A DNA stretch of 64,000 nt from Actinoalloteichus_B caeruleus (GTDB taxonomy: Bacteria; Actinomycetota; Actinomycetes; Mycobacteriales; Pseudonocardiaceae), in the NCBI RefSeq assembly GCF_000718005.1, contig NZ_JODV01000023.1. One strand, written 5' to 3'. This document shows positions 56,802-64,000 of this stretch, one piece after another. Each line of letters starts with the position of its first letter. Position 1 is the first letter of the stretch. The notes under the pieces were generated by a model. It saw only the letters and a list, made by a program, of their open reading frames with translations, was not told where the DNA came from and did not search any database. Position numbers and translations under genes: made by a program.

Positions 56802-58661
56802 GTGCCGCTGCGATGCAACTTCCTGGGTCCGATGGAGATAACGCTGGACGGGCACGAGTGCACGCCCAGTCCGTCCAAGCTGCGTACCGTGATCGCGCTG
56901 CTCGCCCTGCGGCCCAACCAGCTCGTGCAGGCCAGACAACTCGTCGACGAGCTGTGGGGCCAGAACCCGCCGGCCACCGCGCCCGCCACCCTCCAGACCT
57001 ACATCTACAAGCTCCGCAAGATGTTCGTCGCCGTGTCCCCGACCGCCACCGGGCTGTTCTTCACCCGGCGCGGCGGGTACGGCCTGGAGATCGAACCACG
57101 GGACGTCGACTCCTTCCGCTTCCTCGACCTGGTCCGGGTCGGGCTGGGGGCGATGGACAGCGGCGACGCCGTGCGGGCCAGCGATCTGCTCAACCAGGCC
57201 CTCCGCCTGTGGCGGGGGGCCGCGCTCGACGACCTGGACACCGGTCCGGTGCTCGCGGCACAGGTCACCAGGTTGGAGGAGAGCCGCCTGCGGGCGTTGG
57301 AGACGCGGATCGAGGCCGATCTCCGGCTGGGCCGACACCGCTACCTCATCGGCGAACTCAAGCAGCTCGTGATCACCCACCCGCTGCACGAGAGCTTCCA
57401 CGGGCACCTGATGATCGCGCTGCACCAGTGCGGCCGGCAGCACGAGGCGCTGTCGACCTACCAGCGGCTGCGGCGGTTGATGATCGACGAACTCGGACTC
57501 GAGCCGTCCGCCGACCTGCGGAGGCTCCAGCAGGACATCCTCGCCGGCGACGGGCCGGCCCAGCTGCTGCCCGGCTTCGTGCGGTCCGCTCGGACCGTGC
57601 TCGGCAGCCCCGCCCAGCTACCGCCGGCCGTGCCGGACTTCGTGGGGCGGGACACCCAGCTCCGCGACTGCGAGGCGTGGGTCCGCGCCCAGGTGGAGGA
57701 CGGCACGTCCCGGCCGGTGGTCGTGGTGCGGGGACTGCCCGGAATCGGCCGACGGGCCTTCACCACCCAGCTCGCCCACCGGGTGCGGGAACTGTTCCCC
57801 GACGGCCAGTTCCACCTCGACATGGCCGGCGCCGGCCCGGGCCGCGCCCACGACGCCCTCGCCCGGTTCCTGCGGGCGGCCGGCTTCGCCGAACCCGAGG
57901 TTCCCTCGGGCACCGAGGAACGGGCCGACGTCTTCCGGACCTGGACGGCCAGCCGCCGGGTCCTCGTCTCCCTCACCGCGCCCGCCTCGGCGGAGGACGT
58001 CCTGCCGCTGTTGCCCACCGGCCCGCACTGCGCCGGGCTGATCGCCGCCCCCGGCGGCCTCGGCGAGGTCAGCGGTGCGCGCGCGGTGGACCTGGAACCC
58101 CTGACCACCCGGGAGTGCCTGGAACTGCTGACCTCGGTGGTCGGTCGACGGCGCGTCCTGGCCGAGCGGGAACAGGCCGAGCACCTCGCGGGGCTGTGCG
58201 GTGGGCTGCCGTTGGCGATCCGCTGCATCGGCGCGCGACTCGCCGCCGTCAGCCCGTGGCCGATCCGCAACGTGCTCCGGCAGCTGGAGGCGAGCCCGGC
58301 GAGCCTGCTCGACCTGCTCGCCTTCAACGGCCTGGACGTGCGCGCGCGGTTCGAGGCCGGCTGCCGGGGGCTGCCCCGGAGGGCCTTCGACGCGCTCTGC
58401 CTGCTGGCCACCCTCGACGAACCGGAGTTCGCCGCGCACCAGGTCGCGCCCTGGCTGGGCTGTTCGACGGTCGCCGCGGACCAGGTGTTGATGCAGTTGG
58501 CGCAGTGGCGGTTGTTGGAACCCCGGATGCGGGAGACCGGCCGCGCCGAGTCGGAGCTGCGCTTCACCTTCCACCCGCTGCTGCGGCTGTTCGCCAGCGA
58601 GCGGATGCGAGCGTCGGTGGACGGGCCGGACGCGGTGCGGCGGACCGGTACCGACGGCTGA
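56802..58661 (+). CDS. SARP-family regulator with NB-ARC-like ATPase domain
   Basis: A 619-aa pathway activator of the AfsR/DnrI type. GTG 56802. The OmpR-like DNA-binding domain is at about 1-95 (PSKLRTVIALLALRPNQLV, then TLQTYIYKLRKMF). The bacterial transcriptional activation domain follows at 96-245 (ALRLWRGAALDDL, ELKQLVITHPLHESFHGHLM). An ATPase-like region starts at about 270 (FVGRDTQLRDCEAW) with GLPGIGRRAFTTQ as the P-loop, where Arg replaces Lys. The last 100 residues resemble the winged-helix end of NB-ARC proteins. It probably switches on the type II PKS genes. Confidence 0.9.
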   Translation: MPLRCNFLGPMEITLDGHECTPSPSKLRTVIALLALRPNQLVQARQLVDELWGQNPPATAPATLQTYIYKLRKMFVAVSPTATGLFFTRRGGYGLEIEPRDVDSFRFLDLVRVGLGAMDSGDAVRASDLLNQALRLWRGAALDDLDTGPVLAAQVTRLEESRLRALETRIEADLRLGRHRYLIGELKQLVITHPLHESFHGHLMIALHQCGRQHEALSTYQRLRRLMIDELGLEPSADLRRLQQDILAGDGPAQLLPGFVRSARTVLGSPAQLPPAVPDFVGRDTQLRDCEAWVRAQVEDGTSRPVVVVRGLPGIGRRAFTTQLAHRVRELFPDGQFHLDMAGAGPGRAHDALARFLRAAGFAEPEVPSGTEERADVFRTWTASRRVLVSLTAPASAEDVLPLLPTGPHCAGLIAAPGGLGEVSGARAVDLEPLTTRECLELLTSVVGRRRVLAEREQAEHLAGLCGGLPLAIRCIGARLAAVSPWPIRNVLRQLEASPASLLDLLAFNGLDVRARFEAGCRGLPRRAFDALCLLATLDEPEFAAHQVAPWLGCSTVAADQVLMQLAQWRLLEPRMRETGRAESELRFTFHPLLRLFASERMRASVDGPDAVRRTGTDG

Positions 58662-58668
58662 CGGATGT

Positions 58669-58702
58669 CCCGCCCCGGCCGGGCCCCCGCGGCCGGGGCG
58701 GG
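58669..58702 (+). terminator. Terminator of the first SARP gene
   Basis: A perfect 12-bp stem: CCCGCCCCGGCC (58669-58680) pairs with GGCCGGGGCGGG (58691-58702), 7 bp after the stop codon. Confidence 0.75.
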
Positions 58703-59297
58703 GTGCGGATGGGAGCGCCGGCCACGGGTTCGGCGCGCGACCGCCGCCCGGTGTTCCGGGCCGCCGGCCGGGGCCCGGGTCCACTCCGGTCAGCCGGCGG
58801 GCGTCTGGGTGCCCGGGGTGACCGGTCGGGCACCTGCTCCTGGGAGGCAGGCCCCTCCGTTCCCGCTGCCCGGGGCGGAGGCCCGCCGTGCCCCGGCCAC
58901 CACCCCGGACGCGGCCCGTGCCGGCCGCGTGCCCTCCTCCGCCCGACATGGATCAGGCTTCGCGGGTGCCGAGGCACCAGCCGGGGCCTTCCCCCTGGTC
59001 GAACCGGCGCCCAGGGGCGGCGACCAGGCCTGGTGGTCCCGAAGGACCGCACCGGGGCACGGGCCACCACCGCGGCGGTTTCCCCGTGCGGCGGGGGGAC
59101 GACCAGCACGCCGCGCGACCGTCGCACGGCCCGGCGACCCGCCGGAACCGCCCGAGTTCGTCCGGGCACACCTCGTCCCGGGGCCGGGGCAGCGCGACCA
59201 CCGCACCGCCGGTCCGAACCCCGCACCGGGGCGCGGCCCAGCCCCGTGCCGCCACCCGCCGGCTCCGGTACCTCCGCCCGAGGACGCCGCCCGCCCG
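58703..59297. other. Spacer between converging SARP genes
   Basis: About 600 bp between two terminator hairpins. Frames exist on both strands but read as Arg/Pro-rich low-complexity sequence. No gene was recognised. Confidence 0.45.
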
Positions 59298-59319
59298 CCC
59301 GCCCGGCCGGCCGGGCGGG
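59298..59319 (-). terminator. Terminator of the second SARP gene
   Basis: A perfect 22-bp palindrome (CCCGCCCGGCC, 59298-59308, with GGCCGGGCGGG, 59309-59319) immediately adjacent to the stop codon at 59320. Confidence 0.55.
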
Positions 59320-61227
59320 TCAGCTGGCCGGGGTGATCCGCCGGCCGCCCACCAGGTGCCAGCCGCGCTGGTCCGCCGAGCGGCCCGACCCGGCCAGCGT
59401 CACCGCCGCCGCCCGCACCAGCGGTGAGAAGCGGTACCGGACCACGTCCGCCCCGCTGGAGGGTGCCTCCGCCGTCACCAGCTGGTGTTCGGTGATCTCC
59501 TCCAACAGCGACTCGGCCCCGTCCACGCCGACGTCGAGCACCTCGGCCGCCTGCGCGCTGGTGAAGCCGCCGTCGAAGGCCAGGGTCAACAGCCGCAGCG
59601 CGTGCCGGGCCTGCGCCGGCAGCGGCTCCAACCCCCGCGCGACGCTCTCCCCGATGCCCAGCTGGGCCGTGGGCAGCCCCAACCGGGTCTCCGTGCGCAC
59701 CGAGCGGAGCAGGTGCCGCACCGTCCAGTGCGGACGCACCGCCAGCCGGGTCCTGGCGGTGACGATCGCCTTCGGGACTCCCTCGCACAGGGCGAGGAGC
59801 TCGCCCACCGCCTCGGTCTCGCTGGCCACCCGGTGGTCCTCCAACCCGGCGAGCAACAGGCCGCGCGCGTCCGCCTCGGCCAACGGGCCGAGCCGGACCG
59901 CCCGCCGCACCGCCGCGTCGGGCAACATCCGGCGCGCGCCGGCGAGGACGGCGCAGCCGGCGCCGGAGGGCATGAGGGCGTGCAACTGCGCGGAGTCGGC
60001 GAGCCCGTCGACCACGACCAGCAGCCGCAGGTCGGCGGTGCGGCCGCGGAACAGCCGGATCCGGTCCTCCAGGCACTCCGGAACCCGCTCCGCCGGCACT
60101 CCGAGCGCCCGGAGGAAACACGCGAGGGCGGCACCCGGGGTGAGACCACCCTCCACACCCGAACCCAGGTCGGCGTGCAGCTGACCGTCGGGGAACCCGT
60201 CGGCGACCCGGTGCCCCACGTCGGAGCAGAACGCCGAGACCCCGCAGCCCGGCCCACCCGTGACCAGGACGACCGTCGGCCCGACCGCTCCGCGCTGTTC
60301 GGGCACGGCGAGGGCGGCCACGGCCGAGGCGACCTCGGAGTCCCGGCCCACGAGGGCGGCCGGCCGCGCGGGCAGGTGCCGTGGCGCCTCCGAGGGACCG
60401 ACCTGGCGGCGGGTCAACGTCAGCGAGGGAACGTCGAGCACCGGGGACGCGGCCAGGACCTGCGCGTGCAGCCGGCGGATCGCCGGGGAGGGGTCCAGGC
60501 CCAGTTCGGCGCTGAGCGCCTCCCGGGCCCGCTGGTACACGTGGAGCGCGTCCGACCGTCTACCGGCCCGGTACAGGGCGAGCATGAGTTTCGTCTGGAA
60601 GCCCTCGTGGGTCGGGTACTGGGCCACCAGGCCGGTCAGTTCACCCAACACCTCGTGGTGCCGGCCGGACTGGAGGTCGATCTCGATCCGCCGCTCCGTG
60701 GCGTTGCGGTACAGCTCCTCCAACCCGACGGCCTCCGCCTGCAACAGGGGCCCCTGGCTGAGGTCGGCGAACACCGGGCCCCGCCACAACGCCAGCGCGG
60801 ACCGGAACAGCCGTCCGGCGGTGTCCAGCCGGCCCCCGGCGTGTTCGGCGTTGCCCTGCCGGACCAGCCGTTCGAAGGCGCCGGCGTCCACCTCACCGGG
60901 GGAGCAGCGCAGCAGGTAGCCGTTGGCCGTGGTCTCCAGGTCGAAGGATCCCGCCCCCAGCACCCTGGCGCCGCGGCGGTCCAGCCGTTCGTGGGGGCGG
61001 ATCAGTTTCCGCAGCTGGTACACGTAGGTCTGGAGGGTCGTGCTCACGCTGCGCGGCGGGTGCTGTTCCCACAGCTCCTCGATGATCTGGTCGTTGCGGA
61101 CCAGCCGGTTCTCCCGAACCGCCAGCAGCGCCAGCAACTGCCGGAGCTTCGCCGCGCTCGGGGTCACCGCCGTCCCACCGTGGTGGAACTCGAATGGACC
61201 GAGGACCCGGACTCTCACTGCTGACAT
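59320..61227 (-). CDS. SARP-family regulator with ATPase-like domain
   Basis: A 635-aa SARP. ATG 61225-61227 (MSAVRVRVLGPFEF); a longer upstream frame is low-complexity. The DNA-binding domain is at 1-100 (AAKLRQLLALLAVRENRLV, TLQTYVYQLRKLI). The activation domain is at 105-250 (ALALWRGPVFADL, ELTGLVAQYPTHEGFQTKLMLAL). The ATPase-like region begins near 290 (ALVGRDSEVASAV), with GGPGCGVSAF where a P-loop would be; the Lys is missing. The C-terminal helices include FTSAQAAEVLDVG. It converges with the other SARP gene and is divergent from the PKS genes. Confidence 0.9.
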   Translation of the reverse strand: MSAVRVRVLGPFEFHHGGTAVTPSAAKLRQLLALLAVRENRLVRNDQIIEELWEQHPPRSVSTTLQTYVYQLRKLIRPHERLDRRGARVLGAGSFDLETTANGYLLRCSPGEVDAGAFERLVRQGNAEHAGGRLDTAGRLFRSALALWRGPVFADLSQGPLLQAEAVGLEELYRNATERRIEIDLQSGRHHEVLGELTGLVAQYPTHEGFQTKLMLALYRAGRRSDALHVYQRAREALSAELGLDPSPAIRRLHAQVLAASPVLDVPSLTLTRRQVGPSEAPRHLPARPAALVGRDSEVASAVAALAVPEQRGAVGPTVVLVTGGPGCGVSAFCSDVGHRVADGFPDGQLHADLGSGVEGGLTPGAALACFLRALGVPAERVPECLEDRIRLFRGRTADLRLLVVVDGLADSAQLHALMPSGAGCAVLAGARRMLPDAAVRRAVRLGPLAEADARGLLLAGLEDHRVASETEAVGELLALCEGVPKAIVTARTRLAVRPHWTVRHLLRSVRTETRLGLPTAQLGIGESVARGLEPLPAQARHALRLLTLAFDGGFTSAQAAEVLDVGVDGAESLLEEITEHQLVTAEAPSSGADVVRYRFSPLVRAAAVTLAGSGRSADQRGWHLVGGRRITPAS

Positions 61228-61672
61228 GCCCGTCCCAACTGGTGGTAGGTGCGCGAGGGCGGTGGAGGAACCGGGGTGGACCGCCGTGGTCACGCCGCCG
61301 GCTCTGCCGAAGCGGGTGGTCCCCGGGGTCGTCCCCCGTCGGCGCGCCCGCTGGCCACCATTCCGCCGGTTGGGTTCCGATGCTGGTCCATCCGACTCGT
61401 CCTGGTCTGGGACGGCGCTGGAGCCCTGGTCGAGGGTGGTGGCCCCCGGTGGCCGAGTCCGGACCGAGTCCGGTTCGAGTGCCGGCGGCCACGGTGGGGC
61501 CGGAGCGCCTGACCGGGGTGCCCGAACGGGAGACCGCGCGGGCCCCGAGCAGGGCTGACAGGTCGATCCACGGGGCGGCGTCCCTGCGCCGCGCCCCGCA
61601 GGGGGAGGGCCCGCGCGCCACGTGCCGCGCGGGTGCCGCCCCCACCAGCACCACGCAGACGGAGGAAGCCCG
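61228..61672. other. Divergent promoter region between SARP and PKS genes
   Basis: About 445 bp with no recognised gene. It must carry the promoters of the SARP gene (leftward) and the polyketide operon (rightward), and is the natural place for SARP binding. No clear repeat consensus was identified by eye. Confidence 0.5.
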
Positions 61673-62041
61673 ATGCCCCACGCCGCGGCCCTGTTCCGGC
61701 TCCAACCGGGCGACGAGTCCGAGATCGCGCGACCCGTCGACGGCTCCGACGGCCGGGAACCTCGGACGCCGCTGACCGGCCCCGAGGGTGGGGCGGCCGC
61801 CGAGTTCCGGGGCGCGACCCCGTGGGGCCGGGACGACGTCGTCGTGCGGGTCATCGACGACCAGGGGGACCAGCCGATGCCCGTCGACCACCTCGCCCGC
61901 CGCCCCAGGGCCCACCACGTCGAGGAGGGCGGCGCTCCGTTCCTCGTCGGGCGTCGGGACACCGCCAGCCCCGAGGAGCCCCGCCCGCGCCTCACGGACG
62001 TCGGCGGGCGCCGCCCCGCCCAGCACCCCACCACGTCGTGA
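61673..62041 (+). CDS. SchA/CurD-like polyketide-cluster protein
   Basis: A 122-aa protein. ATG 61673 follows GGAGGAAG. It matches the short SchA/CurD-like pattern: ALFRLQPGDESEIA near the start, AAEFRGATPWGRDDVVVRVID in the middle, and APFLVGRRDTASPEE at the end. Proteins of this kind occur beside type II PKS genes for spore pigments and aromatic polyketides; their biochemical role is unsettled. It is the first gene of the plus-strand polyketide operon. Confidence 0.75.
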   Translation: MPHAAALFRLQPGDESEIARPVDGSDGREPRTPLTGPEGGAAAEFRGATPWGRDDVVVRVIDDQGDQPMPVDHLARRPRAHHVEEGGAPFLVGRRDTASPEEPRPRLTDVGGRRPAQHPTTS

Positions 62042-62141
62042 CGTGGCCGAGCGCGCCCCCGCCCGTCGCGGCCGGGTTCCACACCGGCGCGTTCCCGCCG
62101 TCCCCGTCCCAACCAGCACAGCCCACCCAGGAGGACCAGCC

Positions 62142-62477
62142 ATGTGGAGCTCGTTGATCGTCGCCCGGCTCAGAACCGACGACACCAGCCAGATCGCCGA
62201 CGCGTTCGCCGCGTCGGACGCCACCGAACTCCCACACATGGTGGGGGTCGCGCGGCGAACGCTGTTCACCTTCCACGACCTCTACTTCCACCTCATCCTC
62301 GCCGAGCAGGACATCTGGCCCGCGCTGTACCGGGCACGGCAGACACCGCTGTACCAGCGGGTCAACACCGACCTGTCCTCCCTGGTCTCGGCCTACGACC
62401 CCAACTGGAAAGAACCGAAGGACGCCGTCGCCCAACCCTTCTACACCTGGACCGCTCAGGAAGGACGGATTCAGTGA
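62142..62477 (+). CDS. TcmI-type polyketide cyclase
   Basis: A 111-aa protein. ATG 62142 follows GGAGGA. It matches the TcmI/polyketide-synthesis-cyclase family: SLIVARLRTDDTSQIADAFAASD at the start, ELPHMVGVARRTLFTFHDLYFHLI in the middle, and PYDPNWKEP-like (AYDPNWKEPKDAV) with FYTW near the end. It would catalyse late aldol cyclisation of the aromatic polyketide chain. The stop overlaps the next start by 4 bp (GTGA). Confidence 0.92.
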   Translation: MWSSLIVARLRTDDTSQIADAFAASDATELPHMVGVARRTLFTFHDLYFHLILAEQDIWPALYRARQTPLYQRVNTDLSSLVSAYDPNWKEPKDAVAQPFYTWTAQEGRIQ

Positions 62478-62902
62478 GGACAACCGGGCCGCTCAAGGTC
62501 AACGTCGCGGACGCCGTCGTCAACCGGCGTCGGGGTGGGGAGATCCGCGTCACGCTGAGCCCCCGGACGGTGGGTTCCACCTCCGGGTTCGGCGGTGAGC
62601 TGCGCCTGGCTCCGCACGAGTACGTCACCGAGCACTACCACCCCTACTCGGAGGAGTTCATCCACCTCGTGTCCGGGGAGCTCGCCGTCTCCCTCGACGA
62701 CGAGGTGACCACGCTCGGACCGGGCGACTCGCTGCTCGTCCCGATCGGGGTCCGCCACCGGGTCACGAACACCGGGACGGCACCGGCCCACGTGGTGTTC
62801 CACCTCGGGCCGCTGGCACCGCGACCGGAACTGGGTCACGTGGACACCGAACCGCTGGCCAACCCCGACCAGCCGCACATGGACGTGGGCGACAGGTCAT
62901 GA
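62474..62902 (+). CDS. Cupin-domain protein (possible polyketide cyclase)
   Basis: A 142-aa single cupin. GTG 62474 overlaps the cyclase stop. Cupin motif 1 reads HYHPYSEEFIHLVSGE and motif 2 PIGVRHRVTNTG, keeping the His/His/Glu/His metal ligands. Related cupins in type II PKS clusters (RemF-like) act as cyclases. It overlaps the ketosynthase start by 4 bp (ATGA). Confidence 0.9.
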   Translation: MRTTGPLKVNVADAVVNRRRGGEIRVTLSPRTVGSTSGFGGELRLAPHEYVTEHYHPYSEEFIHLVSGELAVSLDDEVTTLGPGDSLLVPIGVRHRVTNTGTAPAHVVFHLGPLAPRPELGHVDTEPLANPDQPHMDVGDRS

Positions 62903-64000
62903 GCAGGCGCGCCGTGATCACCGGTGTTGGTGTGGTCGCCCCGGGCGGCGGTGACCGGGAGTCCTTCTGGTCGCTGCTGGTCGCCGGTCGCAGTGCCACG
63001 CGGCGGATCAGCCTGTTCGACCCGAGCGGCTTCCGGTCCCAGGTGGGGGCCGAGGTGGACTTCGACGGCCGGGCCAGCGGTCTGACCTCGCAGGAGGTGC
63101 GGCGACTCGACCGGGCCGCCCAGTTCGCCCTGGTCGCCACCCGGGAGGCGCTCGCCGACAGCGGGGTGTTCGACGGTCCACCGCCCGGTTCGGTGGACCC
63201 GGCCCGCGTCGGCGTGAGCATCGGCAGCGCGGTGGGGAACACGACCAGGTTGGAGGAGGAGTACATGGTCCTCTCCGACGACGGCAGGCGTTGGCTGGTC
63301 GACCACACCTACGGGGTGCCGCACCTGTACGAGTACATGGTGCCCAGCACCTTCGCCGCCGAGGTCGCCAGGGAGGTCACCGCGGAGGGGCCCTGCACGC
63401 TCGTGTCCACGGGCTGCACCTCCGGACTGGACGCCGTGGGTCACGGCGCGCAGCTCATCGCGGAGGGCAGCGCCGACGTGGTGTTGGCGGGGGCGACGGA
63501 CGCGCCGCTGTCGCCGATCACGGCGGCCTGCTTCGACGCCATCAAGGCCACCACCGCCCGCAACGACGACCCCGAGCACGCCTCCCGGCCCTTCGACCGC
63601 GACCGGGCCGGGTTCGTGCTGGGGGAGGGCGCGGCGGTGCTCGTGCTGGAGGAGGCCGGGGCGGCCCGCGCGCGGGGCGCCCACGTCTACGCCGACCTGG
63701 TGGGTTTCGCCAGCCGCAGCAACGCCTACCACATGACCGGTCTGCGCAAGGACGGCCGGGAGATGGCCGAGGCGATCCGCGTCGCCCTCGACCAGGCCCG
63801 GTTGGACCCCACCGACGTCGACTACGTCAACGCCCACGGTTCGGGGACCAAGCAGAACGACCGGCACGAGACGGCGGCGTTCAAACGCAGCCTCGGCGAG
63901 CACGCCTACCGGGTCCCGGTCAGCTCGATCAAGTCGATGGTGGGGCACTCGCTGGGCGCGATCGGCGCCATCGAGGTCGCCGCCTGCGCGTTGGCACTCG
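62899..64000 (+). CDS. Type II PKS ketosynthase alpha (3' end beyond window)
   Basis: The first 367 residues of a KS-alpha (usual length about 420). ATG 62899 overlaps the cupin stop. The catalytic triad is present: Cys173 in VSTGCTSGLDAVG, His313 in NAHGSGTKQNDRHE, and His350 in KSMVGHSLGAIG. AVGNTTRLEEEYMVLSDDG is typical of the alpha subunit. It condenses malonyl units with the chain-length factor, which should follow outside the window. The aromatic product class cannot be read from this part. Confidence 0.96.
   Translation, partial: MSRRAVITGVGVVAPGGGDRESFWSLLVAGRSATRRISLFDPSGFRSQVGAEVDFDGRASGLTSQEVRRLDRAAQFALVATREALADSGVFDGPPPGSVDPARVGVSIGSAVGNTTRLEEEYMVLSDDGRRWLVDHTYGVPHLYEYMVPSTFAAEVAREVTAEGPCTLVSTGCTSGLDAVGHGAQLIAEGSADVVLAGATDAPLSPITAACFDAIKATTARNDDPEHASRPFDRDRAGFVLGEGAAVLVLEEAGAARARGAHVYADLVGFASRSNAYHMTGLRKDGREMAEAIRVALDQARLDPTDVDYVNAHGSGTKQNDRHETAAFKRSLGEHAYRVPVSSIKSMVGHSLGAIGAIEVAACALAL

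Noticed and set aside
56813..60184. A 1123-codon plus-strand frame over the first SARP and antisense to the second
   Set aside because: It is the out-of-frame shadow of the SARP, then antisense of the other SARP; no domain in this frame.

Overview
This is a 64-kb, very GC-rich window with the gene style of a filamentous actinomycete. GTG starts, 4-bp start/stop overlaps and purine-rich ribosome sites are common. XRE-DUF5753/DUF397 pairs, SARP regulators and a type II polyketide synthase (PKS) point to Actinomycetota, probably Pseudonocardiales; the order is an inference. No rRNA, tRNA, transposase or integrase was recognised.

Left part (1-16.9 kb). All genes lie on the minus strand. A secreted LamG protein (5887-9201) precedes a giant RHS/YD-repeat polymorphic toxin (1-5836) whose toxin tip lies beyond the left edge. 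After 1.2 kb without a gene come two small unknown genes, a phage-like SGNH hydrolase with a lectin-like C-terminus (11661-14027), a UvrD-like helicase (14361-16311) and a zinc-ribbon protein. The RHS and helicase genes are each broken by one extra base in a homopolymer.

Middle part (17-41 kb). Two CRISPR arrays without cas genes lie here: ten 30-nt repeats at 17377-17996 and a type I-E-like array at 24003-24329. Around them are an aminoglycoside-phosphotransferase-like gene, a TetR-controlled ABC exporter, a CmtR-like metal sensor, a DMT permease, a coiled-coil zinc ATPase (25874-27853), a WYL regulator divergent from a short UvrA, a methyltransferase, and a TetR/MFS pair sharing a palindromic operator. 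A regulator-rich stretch of small genes (35.9-41.2 kb) looks like the remnant of a plasmid or integrative element.

Right-middle (41-52.5 kb). An ABC-F protein and a cytokinin-dehydrogenase-like flavoprotein precede the most unusual locus. This is a compact minus-strand operon with 4-bp overlaps: a TIR protein, a large ATPase-like protein whose P-loop lysine is arginine, and a membrane-anchored protein. The first two share a short Gly/His-rich motif. A strong terminator closes the operon, and an XRE/TPR regulator gene sits just upstream on the same strand. I regard it as a candidate TIR-based signalling or immune system not matching a described type.

Right end (54-64 kb). This is the edge of a type II PKS cluster: an MFS exporter, two SARP regulators converging on a pair of hairpins, then a SchA/CurD-like protein, a TcmI-type cyclase, a cupin and a ketosynthase alpha that runs off the window. 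The last three overlap by 4 bp and are probably translationally coupled.
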